Source of the DNA: Leptospira sanjuanensis | Lineage (GTDB): Bacteria > Spirochaetota > Leptospiria > Leptospirales > Leptospiraceae | Direction: 5' to 3' | Assembly: GCF_022267325.1 (NCBI RefSeq) | Contig: NZ_JAIZBG010000001.1 | Location: forward strand, 744,001 to 808,000 | DNA length: 64,000 nt | Shown here: positions 17,591-29,134 of the stretch, piece by piece | How positions within the stretch are numbered: the first letter of the stretch is position 1 | Layout of the letters: each line of letters begins with the position of its first letter | Made by a program: the position numbers and the translations under genes | Notes under the pieces: generated by a model | What the model saw: the letters and a program-made list of their open reading frames with translations, nothing else | Database searches by the model: none | What the model was told of the DNA's origin: nothing

Positions 17591-18408
17591 TCATACAGCC
17601 AATGTTAGCTCTTTTTCGATAAATTCTTTTGGCGACATCATTTTCAATCCTTTATGTGGTGCAAAGGAATTGTAGTCGTCAATCCAATTGTGTATTTTCA
17701 GCATAACTTCTTCAGCATAGTTTAGGCGATTCACATAAGCATAATCTCTTTTGAATGTTTTCACAAAGGCTTCGGCCATTCCGTTGCTCTCTGGAGAATA
17801 AGCAGGGGTATGACAGACTTCAAATCCCAAGGTTTCAATAAAAGCCATAGTGGCAAAAGAAGTATATTGAGGACCGTTGTCGGATAGGAACTGCGTCGAA
17901 GAAACTTTGGAATCGCCGAATCGTTGCTCCTTTGCCTCAAGAAGCATATCTCGAATCATCTGACCGTCAATGCCAATCGTTGAGGAAATATAACTTATAA
18001 TTTCTCTGTCATGGCAATCCATAACAAAGGCCAACCAAATAAGCCTACCGTCCCAACAGCGTATTCCTAAAATATCGGAACACCATCTTACATTGCTTTT
18101 TAATGTGATGATTTTCCCTTCATGGGTCCGTTTTAACCTTGGAACATTCCTTTGTAAAAGTAGATTTTGTTCCTTCATGATTCGGTAAATCCGCTTGTGA
18201 TTCACTCGTGGTAAATCCTTGTTTCTATTGATCCGATTGACGATCGCTGTAATTCTTGGATATCCGTAGGTAGGTCTATCATGGCAGACATCTTTAATCG
18301 TTTGCAAGATATGTTCTTTGAATTCGCTGATCGAATGTTTTTTCTCGCGCACGCGATTCTTGTAGTTAAAAATCGACCGAGAAACGCCTAGTGCGGTAGC
18401 AATTCTAC

Positions 18409-18412
<4 letters not shown>
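17591..18412 (-). CDS. IS3-family transposase OrfB
   Basis: 273 residues with an HTH_21-type start (DVCHDRPTYGYPRI) and an rve core: Asp in WCSDILGIR, Asp in FLSDNGPQYTS and Glu in GMAEAFVKTFKRDY. The ATG overlaps the OrfA stop as ATGA, so translation is coupled; IS3 elements more often use a frameshift there. The frame is intact. Confidence 0.87.
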
Positions 18413-18804
<392 letters not shown>

Positions 18805-18862
18805 AGCATTACTCCTATTATTTAGGAGCTAACTCAGCTGTACGGTTTTAAGTGGGGTAACT

Positions 18863-20389
<1,527 letters not shown>

Positions 20390-20538
20390 AAGTTCTAACT
20401 ATTGTAGATTATTTAGTTGTTCCGATATCAGATAAGCTTGGAAAACATTACAGTAATTTTCTGTGATCCCTGTATCAAAGTAAGTCTTTATCGAGTTTAA
20501 CATAATACCGCAATCCGAATGAAGCAAAAAGTTCATTG

Positions 20539-20940
20539 TTATTCTGTATCATTTTCATTTGAAAGTGACCTTAGAATTGGACAATTTGGTCGATGATCCC
20601 CTTGGCAATTATGAGCAAGATGTTTAAGCGCAGCTACCATTTCTTGCAATTCACTAATTTTGGTTTCTACCTCTTTCAAATGAACTAGTGCAAGTTTTTT
20701 GACATCAGCGCTTGCGCGGCTCTTATTTCTCCAAAGACTAACTAACTTTTGAGTTTCTGATAAATTAAAACCCATACTCCGAGTCCGCTTTACAAATCTT
20801 AAAATATGAATGTCATCGGACGAATACGTTCTATAACCTGATTCTTTTCTTTTCGCCTTGGGAATTAAGCCAATGGATTCGTAATGACGAATCTGTTTCG
20901 TACTAACTCCCGATTCCTTTGAAAGGTTTCCGATATTCAT
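20539..20940 (-). CDS. cueR: MerR-family copper-responsive regulator (CueR-like)
   Basis: 133 residues: an N-terminal MerR helix-turn-helix (MNIGNLSKESGVSTKQIRHY, then a GLIPKAKR wing), a dimerisation coiled coil, and a C-terminal metal loop with Cys-x7-Cys (NCQGDHRPNCPIL), the CueR spacing for Cu(I). It would bind the two palindromic operators at 21267-21287 and 21346-21366 and twist the 19-base spacers open when copper is bound. It lies 25 bases downstream of the ferredoxin gene on the same strand and so is probably in the copper-induced operon, giving feedback. Confidence 0.88.
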   Translation of the reverse strand: MNIGNLSKESGVSTKQIRHYESIGLIPKAKRKESGYRTYSSDDIHILRFVKRTRSMGFNLSETQKLVSLWRNKSRASADVKKLALVHLKEVETKISELQEMVAALKHLAHNCQGDHRPNCPILRSLSNENDTE

Positions 20941-20965
20941 AATTCTTCACCATCCTCTTTTATTT

Positions 20966-21253
20966 TTAGTTCGACTGCGTATCGATTCTGCGCAAAGAAA
21001 GATCCGATTTTGGAATGGATCTGCATGCCAAAATGTATCCCTTTTCCTTTTCCTCCTCAGTAAGAGCAAACTGATTGTGAGATAAATGTTCTACTTGTCC
21101 CTCTAAAAGTATGATCTTACACGCACCACAGCGTCCGGCACGGCAAGAATACGATAAATCGACCCCTGACCTTAGAGAAGAATCCAAAATGTTTTCCTCT
21201 TCCAAAGCCTCTATGCTGCGATTCCAATTGGGAAAATAAATCTGATGTTTCAT
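20966..21253 (-). CDS. 2Fe-2S ferredoxin under copper control
   Basis: 95 residues with the plant-type [2Fe-2S] motif: CRAGRCGAC (Cys-x4-Cys-x2-Cys) and a fourth Cys in ILACRS. It is an electron carrier whose partner is unknown. Its promoter (21260-21290) is a canonical CueR site, and it precedes the regulator gene. Copper damages iron-sulphur proteins, so a copper-induced ferredoxin may serve as a replacement or as an electron donor; this is inference. Confidence 0.85.
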   Translation of the reverse strand: MKHQIYFPNWNRSIEALEEENILDSSLRSGVDLSYSCRAGRCGACKIILLEGQVEHLSHNQFALTEEEKEKGYILACRSIPKSDLSLRRIDTQSN

Positions 21254-21259
21254 GCTCCA

Positions 21260-21290
21260 ATCTTACACCTTCCCATTATAGGAAGGTCAA
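21260..21290 (-). promoter_or_regulatory. CueR-type promoter driving ferredoxin and cueR
   Basis: On the minus strand: TTGACC (21285-21290), a 19-base spacer and TAAGAT (21260-21265). The spacer is covered by a perfect palindrome, ACCTTCC and GGAAGGT seven bases apart (21267-21287). The long spacer with a central inverted repeat is the hallmark of MerR-family activation. Confidence 0.85.
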
Positions 21291-21342
21291 GGCCCTGGTC
21301 TTAAAAAAAATTTAAAATACGTAAAAAACTCGAAATCGACTA

Positions 21343-21373
21343 TTGACCTTTCCCTTGTGGGAAGGTTTAAGCT
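21343..21373 (+). promoter_or_regulatory. CueR-type promoter driving the copper chaperone operon
   Basis: TTGACC (21343-21348), a 19-base spacer and TAAGCT (21368-21373), with an inverted repeat ACCTT...AAGGT at 21346-21366. It is nearly the same design as the divergent promoter 60 bases away. Confidence 0.85.
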
Positions 21374-21415
21374 CTATTTCAAGATTGACTTAAGAAGTCG
21401 TCCAAGGAGAATATT

Positions 21416-21625
21416 ATGTTAGAATTTCAAGTAGAGAATATGACTTGTGGAAGTTGCGCAAATGTAATCGGCAAAGCGATCAAGACAATTGACCAGGATG
21501 TTCAAGTTAGCGTGGATATTGCGAAGCAAACGGTTCTGGTTAAGAGCAGACTCCCTGAATATGAACTCGCGAGCCTAATCGAAAAATGTGGTTACCCCGT
21601 TTCTACAAGTACGATCGTTGAATAA
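21416..21625 (+). CDS. copZ: CopZ-like HMA-domain copper chaperone
   Basis: 69 residues forming one heavy-metal-associated domain with MTCGSC (Cys-x2-Cys) and the usual closing CGYPV. It binds Cu(I) in the cytoplasm and would hand it to the CopA pump at 22284, which lacks its own HMA domain. AAGGAGA precedes the ATG, and the promoter at 21343 gives copper induction. Confidence 0.88.
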   Translation: MLEFQVENMTCGSCANVIGKAIKTIDQDVQVSVDIAKQTVLVKSRLPEYELASLIEKCGYPVSTSTIVE

Positions 21626-21644
21626 AAATAGGAAAAACAATCTA

Positions 21645-22094
21645 ATGCAACAATCAAATCCAAATTCTGAAATCAAATCTGTCTTTGCAAAGACATTCTT
21701 TTTAAAAACTGAAATTGCAAAGGTGGCGATATCCATTATTCTTATATTCGCAAGTTACGGTATGCTCGCGCACGGAGAACACGAAGCGGGCCCAAATGGA
21801 GGGATAATTCGGATGCCAGGTGGTTTTCATACCGAGTTAGTTCTTTTAAAAGAAGGCTTAAAGATTTATCTTTTAGATATCAATTTTAAGAATCCTTCCA
21901 CCAAGAACGGCAATCTGCAGGCAAAAATTGTCCACGGTAAATCAGATCAAAAGCTGGAATGTCAAGCCCATCCGGATCATTTTTTCTGTCCGGTTTCTAA
22001 TATTCCTTCATCCGGTAAGATTATTATAAAAGCCACGCGTGAAAAGATGGAAGGAATCGATGCGATTTACGACTTACCAATTGTAAAAAAGTAA
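21645..22094 (+). CDS. exported His-rich protein of the copper operon
   Basis: 149 residues. The ATG at 21645 has AGGAAA upstream; the frame is also open from inside copZ, without support. A hydrophobic segment at about residues 26-43 (VAISIILIFASYGMLA) is followed by HGEHEAGPNGG, a His-rich opening seen in periplasmic metal-binding domains such as the N-terminus of CusB-type adaptors. Two Cys pairs with His lie in the C-terminal half. A periplasmic copper-binding role is inferred from operon and composition. Confidence 0.65.
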   Translation: MQQSNPNSEIKSVFAKTFFLKTEIAKVAISIILIFASYGMLAHGEHEAGPNGGIIRMPGGFHTELVLLKEGLKIYLLDINFKNPSTKNGNLQAKIVHGKSDQKLECQAHPDHFFCPVSNIPSSGKIIIKATREKMEGIDAIYDLPIVKK

Positions 22095-22283
22095 TACGTT
22101 ACTCATTTGTAAATGGCTTTTTAAAATTTTCTACATCAACTTGGATTCAAAATTCCAGTTGATGTAGAACCGTATATTTTTAGGAATCAGAGAAAGTATA
22201 TTCATGAATTCGGAAACTTCATAGAAATCAGACTCTATAGCAAATATTTATTTCCCACGAACAACTAAGCCTAATCCTATACT

Positions 22284-24461
22284 TTAAATTTTTTCTTTAT
22301 AAAGTCGCAAGGCGTTGATCACGACAGAAACCGAGCTTAAACTCATAGCTGCACCTGCAATCATTGGGGATAACAGAATATGAAAGAATGGATAAAAGAG
22401 ACCGGCGGCTATCGGGATTCCCAAGAAATTAAACACAAAGGCAAAAAAAAGATTTTGTTTAATATTTCGCATAGTAGCCCGGCTTAAGTGGATTGCTTTA
22501 GAAATACCTAATAAATCGCCTTTCACTAAAGTAACTCCAGCGCTCTGAATCGCGATTTCCGTTCCTGAGCCCATTGCAATCCCAACATCGGCCTCCGTGA
22601 GTGCCGGTGCATCGTTGATCCCATCTCCAGCGACAAGTAATATTTCATTCGAAGATTTAAATTTCTTTATAATTTCCTTCTTATCTTGGGGGCTAAGACC
22701 TGCATAAATTTCTGATATACCAATTTGATCTCCGACTATTTTTCCCGTAGAAATTGAGTCCCCCGTTAACATTAAAATCCGAATTCCAAAGGATATCAAC
22801 CGAGATACAGCATCATTGGAAGTCGATTTAATCGGATCAGTAACGGCTATAATTCCTAACCAACGCTCCTGATCCGCGATCCAGACAACTGTCTTTCCTT
22901 TAGAAAGAAATTCCGCTTCTTTATCTTGTAACTGATTAGGGATCGATTCAACTTTAATGTCCCAACCTGTTTTTTTACCTGCAAATACTAAGAGATCTTT
23001 TATTTCCGCACTCACGCCTCTACCAGTTAAAGAGGAAAATTTTTGGCTTGGAATAGTCTTTAAATTTAATTCTTCCGCTTTACGAACAATTGCTCTTGCA
23101 ATCGGATGTTCACTCATTTGTTCCAAAGAATACGCCAATTGTAAGAGGTATTCTTCACTGACACCATTTACAGGAATCAAATCGGTAACTCTAGGTTTAC
23201 CCTCAGTCAGAGTTCCGGTCTTATCCGTAAAAAGCATTGTAGCCTTTCCCATTTTTTCTAAAGCTTCTGCGTTTCTTATAAGAATTCCATTTTGAGCACC
23301 AATACCAACGCCGACCATGATGGAAATTGGAGTAGCCAGTCCCAAAGCGCATGGACATGCAATTACTAAAACGGATAGAGAATTCACAATACCATTTGCA
23401 ATGGTCGGTTCCGGTCCGAAAAAGTACCAAAGGAAAAAAGTAATTACGGAAATGAGAAGTACGATTGGAACGAAGAAACCTGCAACTCTATCCGCTACCG
23501 CTTGAACCGGAGCCTTCGATCTTTGAGCCTCCTCTACCATATGAATGATTTGAGCAAGGACAGTTTCCTCTCCTACGCGTTCCGCTTGAATAATAAAGCT
23601 GCCAGTCTGATTCGTACTTGCTCCAAATACTTTATCCTTCGTATGTTTTTCAACTGGAATAGGTTCTCCCGTAATCATAGATTCATCAATAAAGCTAACG
23701 CCTTCCAAAATAACTCCATCAGTCGGTATCTTTTCTCCCGGTTTAATTCTCAATCGATCTCCAACCTTAACTTCGCCTACCTCAATATCGACTTCCATTT
23801 CACCTATCAATTTATGAGCCCTTTTGGGCACTAAACCTAACAAAGCTTGAATAGCATCTCCTGTTCTACGTTGCGCAAGTGCTTGCAGATACTCACCCAA
23901 TATCACTAACGTGAGAATTACCGAAGAAGCTTCAAAATACAGGCCAATTTTCCCATGTGTCTTGGCTGCCTCTGGAAATAAATTCGGGAATAAAAATGCA
24001 ATCAGTGAATAGCTATAAGCGGCGCTGACACCCAAAGCTATCAAAGTATACATATTAAGATTCAATGATATAAAGGAAGAAAAACCTTTCTTAATTAAGA
24101 AAAAGCCAGGACCGAAGAAAATAATCGATCCTAGAATCAATTGTATCCATCCACTATAATGCGTAAAAATTGCGGATGTTAAAAACATTTCACCCATTGC
24201 CAATATGAAAACTGGAATGGAAAAAATTATGGAAATATATAGTTTCCTGCCTATGGAGCGAACAAAGATCTCATCTTCTTCAGTGTGATTTCCTTTCTGC
24301 AATACTAACGTCATCCCACAGATGGGACAATCGCCGGGTGCATTCTGCTTTATTTCCGGATGCATAGTGCAGGTGTAAATATTCGTACTTACTTTCGAAA
24401 AATCCGAGGGATTATTTTTAACCGACGTTGCTGAATGATGGTGCATATGTTTGTGTTCCAT
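22284..24461 (-). CDS. copA: Cu(I)-exporting P1B-type ATPase
   Basis: About 725 residues from the ATG at 24461, chosen because GAGG lies eight bases upstream; the frame is open to 24512. The N-terminus is His-rich (HKHMHHH) and carries a heavy-metal-binding domain ([14 protein letters not shown]) instead of HMA domains. Then come the membrane segments, TGEP (actuator), ACPCALG (transport site), DKTGTLT (phosphorylated Asp), SEHPIAR (nucleotide-binding HP) and GDGINDAP. It pumps Cu(I) out of the cytoplasm. It converges with the chaperone operon; no CueR box was found directly upstream. Confidence 0.92.
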   Translation of the reverse strand: MEHKHMHHHSATSVKNNPSDFSKVSTNIYTCTMHPEIKQNAPGDCPICGMTLVLQKGNHTEEDEIFVRSIGRKLYISIIFSIPVFILAMGEMFLTSAIFTHYSGWIQLILGSIIFFGPGFFLIKKGFSSFISLNLNMYTLIALGVSAAYSYSLIAFLFPNLFPEAAKTHGKIGLYFEASSVILTLVILGEYLQALAQRRTGDAIQALLGLVPKRAHKLIGEMEVDIEVGEVKVGDRLRIKPGEKIPTDGVILEGVSFIDESMITGEPIPVEKHTKDKVFGASTNQTGSFIIQAERVGEETVLAQIIHMVEEAQRSKAPVQAVADRVAGFFVPIVLLISVITFFLWYFFGPEPTIANGIVNSLSVLVIACPCALGLATPISIMVGVGIGAQNGILIRNAEALEKMGKATMLFTDKTGTLTEGKPRVTDLIPVNGVSEEYLLQLAYSLEQMSEHPIARAIVRKAEELNLKTIPSQKFSSLTGRGVSAEIKDLLVFAGKKTGWDIKVESIPNQLQDKEAEFLSKGKTVVWIADQERWLGIIAVTDPIKSTSNDAVSRLISFGIRILMLTGDSISTGKIVGDQIGISEIYAGLSPQDKKEIIKKFKSSNEILLVAGDGINDAPALTEADVGIAMGSGTEIAIQSAGVTLVKGDLLGISKAIHLSRATMRNIKQNLFFAFVFNFLGIPIAAGLFYPFFHILLSPMIAGAAMSLSSVSVVINALRLYKEKI

Positions 24462-24917
24462 TCTCAAAACCTCATTAGTAAATAGTGAACAACATTTAAG
24501 ATGTTTAATCAAGAAATTAATTTAAGATCTACTATGACCAAATAAACAATAGCTATAATTTATTGACAACGAAGGCAGCTTAAATGAAATTTCAGTTTTA
24601 TTTTCAGGAGGCACGGAATCGAAGTAAGCAGTAAGTATCATTAATAAGAAAAGAAACTCCTAAGAGCGTTATCATCAATTAATGTTACAGCCAAGGAACA
24701 TTGAAAAAAGATGCATGTTTACTTGGATTATTGGGCAATTATACCGTTATATAGCGAATTTTGAATTTGTTTCAACTAATACATCTTTACAAACTCGATC
24801 ATGAAATTGGGCGATGATTCTTAACAAAATCAATAATGCCGTTAGAGAAAAAATCAATTCGTGTTTGGAAAAATAAACCGATCTCCGATTCTAAACGATT
24901 TTGGCCGATTCATCGTT
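24462..24917. other. 456-base intergenic region
   Basis: Between copA and the lipoprotein operon end. No gene of convincing quality on either strand; short open stretches are interrupted by stops. Its left part must hold the copA promoter, but no clear consensus was seen. It may include decayed sequence. Confidence 0.35.
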
Positions 24918-27344
24918 TTATGGTACACAATCCCCATTAAATTCTATTGCTCCGATAGAATAACCGAAAGCAGCAGGAGGAACAGGCGTTGGTGGTACGT
25001 TGTTTGTTCTTGCAAATCCAAAGAGATCAGATAGATAGAGCTGCTGTGGAAATCCATAGCCAGCAGGATCGTTTCCTCCGTACACGGATTTACATCGAGA
25101 AGCCGTATTTAGTTTGTAGACGTCTATGAGACTCGTAGGGTTGTCGAAAATCGGGTCGTGAGAATAATTTTTTTGAAGTATCGATGTCAAAGGTGTTGCA
25201 CAATTTACTGAGTTGAATAGCGGGTCTGGCTCAGGCCAGCAAAGACGATATTGATTTAAAGTAGCTTGGACGAGAACACTGCAACCATTAAAATTATTTC
25301 GGGTGATTTTCGATGTCATGACGTTCACATTATTAGTATCGAAATTGAGGCAAGTACTTGTCGTTGCGTTAAGATTTGTAAAAATTTGATTGTTGATAAT
25401 AATTAAGTTCAACGGGTCTACAGGACTTTGTTGATGAATTCCGTAAGAACGGGTGCTTCCGCTACCTCCGTAGATAGTATTGTTTATGAATATGAGGTTT
25501 GGTGAATTAATTCGCAATGCTTGTACGGCCGACGTAGAGGTGACTGTAACAGGTGTGGGAGCGGTAATATGGTAAGAGTTGAAGATATTATTCACAAATT
25601 GTAGTGATTGGGTCGTATTCGAGACTGTATTGTTAATCATCACACCGATAGAAAAATCCAAACCATCGTTAATGTTTATGTGAGAACCGCCGCTAATGAA
25701 GTTACTGTTAATTACGCCTTGAGTTCCCTCCAAAATCCTCATACCGGATGAAAGAGAATTTCCGCTTCCTCCAAGAATATAATTTCCCACTACGACAAAG
25801 TTAGGACTTACATTTGATGCATAAATTGCGGATCGATTGATTCCTAAGCCGTAGTTACTAGCTAACTCTGTTGAACCCAAGATAGAGTTTCCGCTAAGTG
25901 TGAGAGAAAATCCGCCAGTATTTAAATTATTTAACCAAATTCCTGTAGACCAGCGGTTATTCGCATTCGTGATAACAGTAAGACCTTGTACAAGAATATC
26001 TGAAGTCATTGCAAACATGCTTCCCATAATCGGCGTACAAGTCCCGGCGTCGCTAGCGCCGCAATTTGTAGAAGGCACATCATCACGAATAATTGACGGA
26101 AAGGCTGCCGGGTTCCTATCTAAAAAATCGCTTTTGAATCCACCTATAAGTTGGAGTTTATCGATTAAGCGGATTGTTTGTCCCACTGTTGTAATCGAAT
26201 AGGTGCCTTGCGAAACTAATACGAAGCAAGGGGTTGCAGTGCTACACTGAGTTATTGCGTATTGAATATCGCTACAGGCAGTCGCAATTGTGCTACAAGT
26301 TCCTACGCCACTCATTCCTCCAGGGTGCACATACTTTATTTGATTTACAGCTGCCACTCCGTAACGAATTGGAGAGGCTATTTGAAATGGACGATTGGTT
26401 CCCAATTCCGTACATCCTGAAAATTGAATACAACGATTGAGTCCTCCTGGCCAAGCTGGATTCGGATTAATCGTGACCGTATTACCGGAATAACTAAGTG
26501 CATTTAGTGGAGCAGCTGAAGGTCCAAGATTAGAGGAACAAATACCAGATGTAGGCGTCGGAGTGGGAGCGGTAAAGCTACAACTTAAAGGTGTAACCGG
26601 TTTCGAAAACGTAAACTGAATTGAACTTCCGTCATTTACTGCGGTTTGATTTACAGGCATGGCGTTTGTTAAACTTAAACAATTCACATTTAGTGTTACA
26701 GAAGCATTATTAATTGTTCCCGTAGCAGGAGGTACCGTCTCGATGACGCAGTTATGTTGATTGGGGCTGGAAAGAAGTGTGACCGAATATATACCGGTGT
26801 CGGGCACCTTGCTGCTAAAAGTATAATTTCCATCTCCGACTATACTTAGACTATCCACATTTCCGTTTCGGACTAACAAACTTCCTGTTGCGGAAGTGGC
26901 AATTCCATAGACATTGAGGTTAACGTTAAAAAAACTTGTTCCACAATTAATTTCAACAAGGTTCGAAGTTGCAGAGACAATTCCCGAAGGATTCGTAATT
27001 ATGCAAGTTTGATTTGGAGACACAGTAGGTTGCGATAGAATTGAGACCGTAAAATTGGAAAAAATTTGAAGTTTATTGGTAAATTCGAAATCACCATTGG
27101 TTGAAATCCGCAGTATTTCAGAACTTTGATTTGAGATTACGAAAGATCCCGCATTTGCCAGTCCCTTAACTCGAATCTTTAAAGGGAGATTAAAGTTTGA
27201 AACAAAATATTTTGAGAATAAAGCGTTTTCTATGGAAGACAACCCAACAGGCTTTGGTACACAGGAAGAAAAAATAAGCGATATTGCGATAAGAAGAGAC
27301 CGTATAAATATAGATTTATATAAGTTGTACATCATTGCAGGCAT
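24918..27344 (-). CDS. large lipoprotein with parallel beta-helix
   Basis: 808 residues. An N-terminal signal ends in a spirochaete-like lipobox (LIFSSC, Cys near residue 28), so it is lipid-anchored. Residues 50-240 look like repeated beta-sandwich units with Cys pairs. The C-terminal 450 residues contain many short N/T/S/V-rich turns (NNTI, NNIF, NNQI types) typical of right-handed beta-helices of the pectate-lyase/DUF1565 kind, after a VHPGG segment that opens such domains. It is probably surface-exposed and may bind polysaccharide or host molecules. It is the last gene of a three-gene operon and starts 3 bases after the small membrane protein. Confidence 0.78.
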   Translation of the reverse strand: MPAMMYNLYKSIFIRSLLIAISLIFSSCVPKPVGLSSIENALFSKYFVSNFNLPLKIRVKGLANAGSFVISNQSSEILRISTNGDFEFTNKLQIFSNFTVSILSQPTVSPNQTCIITNPSGIVSATSNLVEINCGTSFFNVNLNVYGIATSATGSLLVRNGNVDSLSIVGDGNYTFSSKVPDTGIYSVTLLSSPNQHNCVIETVPPATGTINNASVTLNVNCLSLTNAMPVNQTAVNDGSSIQFTFSKPVTPLSCSFTAPTPTPTSGICSSNLGPSAAPLNALSYSGNTVTINPNPAWPGGLNRCIQFSGCTELGTNRPFQIASPIRYGVAAVNQIKYVHPGGMSGVGTCSTIATACSDIQYAITQCSTATPCFVLVSQGTYSITTVGQTIRLIDKLQLIGGFKSDFLDRNPAAFPSIIRDDVPSTNCGASDAGTCTPIMGSMFAMTSDILVQGLTVITNANNRWSTGIWLNNLNTGGFSLTLSGNSILGSTELASNYGLGINRSAIYASNVSPNFVVVGNYILGGSGNSLSSGMRILEGTQGVINSNFISGGSHININDGLDFSIGVMINNTVSNTTQSLQFVNNIFNSYHITAPTPVTVTSTSAVQALRINSPNLIFINNTIYGGSGSTRSYGIHQQSPVDPLNLIIINNQIFTNLNATTSTCLNFDTNNVNVMTSKITRNNFNGCSVLVQATLNQYRLCWPEPDPLFNSVNCATPLTSILQKNYSHDPIFDNPTSLIDVYKLNTASRCKSVYGGNDPAGYGFPQQLYLSDLFGFARTNNVPPTPVPPAAFGYSIGAIEFNGDCVP

Positions 27345-27347
27345 TAG

Positions 27348-27572
27348 TTAAATTTCTTCGTTGTGTCGTTTTGGAAGCATTTCAAAATTTTCGCATAAAG
27401 GCATTCGTATCTCTTTGGGAGTTTTCTCGGTAGGTGCTTGAATATCTTGTTTAATTGTTTTAACAAAATAAAAAAGTATACCGAGTAAAACGATTATGAG
27501 GACGCTAACGTAGATGACGTATTGGAAGAATACGGTTTCTACGTTAGATATAAATTGACTGAAGTTTATCAT
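27348..27572 (-). CDS. small membrane protein in the lipoprotein operon
   Basis: 74 residues with one strong transmembrane segment (about residues 18-42) and a hydrophilic C-terminus. The family is not recognised. It sits between two lipoprotein genes, 58 bases after the first and 3 bases before the second, and is most likely co-expressed with them. Confidence 0.6.
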   Translation of the reverse strand: MINFSQFISNVETVFFQYVIYVSVLIIVLLGILFYFVKTIKQDIQAPTEKTPKEIRMPLCENFEMLPKRHNEEI

Positions 27573-27630
27573 TTGATCCTCAAGGTCAATAATTGAAGCG
27601 ATGCCTTAACTGATATCGGTAATGAAAATT

Positions 27631-28554
27631 TTATGGAACGCGGATCTTCTTGTATAGATTCGCATCTGTAAAACCACCAACTCCATCCAATGCGTGATAG
27701 GAGCTTACTCCGACACAAGCATGTCCGTATGTAGTCGTATTTATAGTTTGTTGCATAGGGGGGGTATAAGTCCCTACAGCTACCGGTACAGGGGGCTCTT
27801 CAATGCCGCGTTCTATGTATGTAAATTGAGTTGGTCCAGGCCCTCCATATGGCGAAGAAGTACTTATATCCAGATACAAATAGTCTTGAACTGTTGTAAG
27901 AGTTGCGCTTGCGGCTAACTCTATAAATGATCCGTTTTTGGTAACCTGAATGCAATGAGTATTGCAATTGCCGATTGTGACAGGAGCGGAAACCGCATCG
28001 TCGCAAGGTCCCGCCTGTGAAGCTGGTGGCGTAGTTAAAATATTCTTTGATGATTTCCCGAATGAGTTCTTAGCTACGATGATAATTTTGTAGGACTGAG
28101 TTAATTCAGGGGAATGAGCTTGGAATTGATTTGGTGTAAATGGATTTGCAGATAGAGTCATTTCTTGAATAGAATTGTGAACCGTTTCGCCATCCGCATC
28201 GAGAGATATGACGGACGGTCTTCCTAAATAAGCTCGAGTAGAGACAGTTCCGGTCGGATTATTTTGGTATGTAAAGTTGGCGTAAATCCTTTGCTTATTT
28301 ACACTATTAACGGTTATAAGGGCAGTCTCGATTGTTGGTGTATTTAGGATCGGTGGGATTCCCTGTCCAGTAATTTCAGAAGTCGGATCTATTGCCTTTG
28401 TGCTACCGCTTAACGCAGGCAACAGGCTATGAATATCTTCTTCGCTTTGTTTTTCATTACATGATAAAGAAAATAGGATTAAAAGCGGAAGGAACGTGAA
28501 TCTTTTAAATATGGGAAGGATTCCCTTATTTAAAATTAAAGCAATTAACAACAT
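27631..28554 (-). CDS. lipoprotein of unknown function
   Basis: 307 residues with a hydrophobic signal and lipobox LFSLSC (Cys near residue 32). The ATG has GGAG upstream. The mature part is Thr/Ser/Pro/Gly-rich with predicted beta-strands, four Cys in the middle (PCDDA..NCNTHC) and no recognised domain. It is first gene of the operon that ends with the large beta-helix lipoprotein, so the two may act together at the cell surface. Confidence 0.7.
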   Translation of the reverse strand: MLLIALILNKGILPIFKRFTFLPLLILFSLSCNEKQSEEDIHSLLPALSGSTKAIDPTSEITGQGIPPILNTPTIETALITVNSVNKQRIYANFTYQNNPTGTVSTRAYLGRPSVISLDADGETVHNSIQEMTLSANPFTPNQFQAHSPELTQSYKIIIVAKNSFGKSSKNILTTPPASQAGPCDDAVSAPVTIGNCNTHCIQVTKNGSFIELAASATLTTVQDYLYLDISTSSPYGGPGPTQFTYIERGIEEPPVPVAVGTYTPPMQQTINTTTYGHACVGVSSYHALDGVGGFTDANLYKKIRVP

Positions 28555-29119
28555 TGTATAGACTCCTCTATAATATTATATAACCATTTTAACCATGGGT
28601 GTTTTAAGATTTGATCTGTCTGGCTTATATGGTTGCGGGTAATTTGGTTTTAACTTATTAACGATTGTCAATCTTTATTCGTTATTTTGCATATTCTATT
28701 TAGTAAGATATGTTTCTTTAATATAGAATGCAGAATAATCATTTTAATTTGAGAGGTTCGGTTCGATCGTCGCTATTTCTATTTTATAGTATTGAAAGAC
28801 TCCTATTGTATATGTGGTTTGTTCGGTTTGTTATTTTAGCTATAGGATAGATCGGAAATTACGAAATGACTTGCTTGGTGTCTCTGAAATGAGGTGTCCA
28901 ATTTTCTGTTGCGTGCGGGCAGTGCGGATTGATGATGTTTTGTGCCAGTAGGTGACTAACTTTAAAATCTTTCCGAGACTTAAAGATTTTGCTGACTATA
29001 GTCGTTACAAAGGATAATTGTGAAAAATTCGAGAAGGAGGCAGAAGAATGAAAAGATGTTTTTTGCGCTTCTATAATTTAGGGTTGGTCTCCTTAAACTT
29101 TTCGATAATGACTTTTTGT
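28555..29119. other. 565-base intergenic region
   Basis: It must hold the promoter for the lipoprotein operon, though no consensus stands out. Near its right end an excellent ribosome binding site (GAAGGAGG) precedes a small ORF, listed separately. Otherwise no gene seen. Confidence 0.4.
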
Positions 29120-29134
29120 TTAAATATCATTTAG
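29048..29134 (+). CDS. possible 28-residue small protein
   Basis: An ATG at 29048 sits seven bases after an ideal AAGGAGG. The ORF encodes 28 hydrophobic residues with two Cys and ends inside the 3' end of the convergent GGDEF gene. The ribosome binding site is the only argument; it may be a leader or small membrane peptide, or the start of a decayed gene. Confidence 0.25.
   Translation: MKRCFLRFYNLGLVSLNFSIMTFCLNII

Noticed and set aside
22957..23834. Open frames opposite copA
   Set aside because: They are antisense shadows of a well-supported ATPase gene, without start signals or recognisable motifs.
24600..24917. Decayed gene between copA and the lipoprotein operon
   Set aside because: Short open stretches exist but none gives a recognisable protein in any frame.
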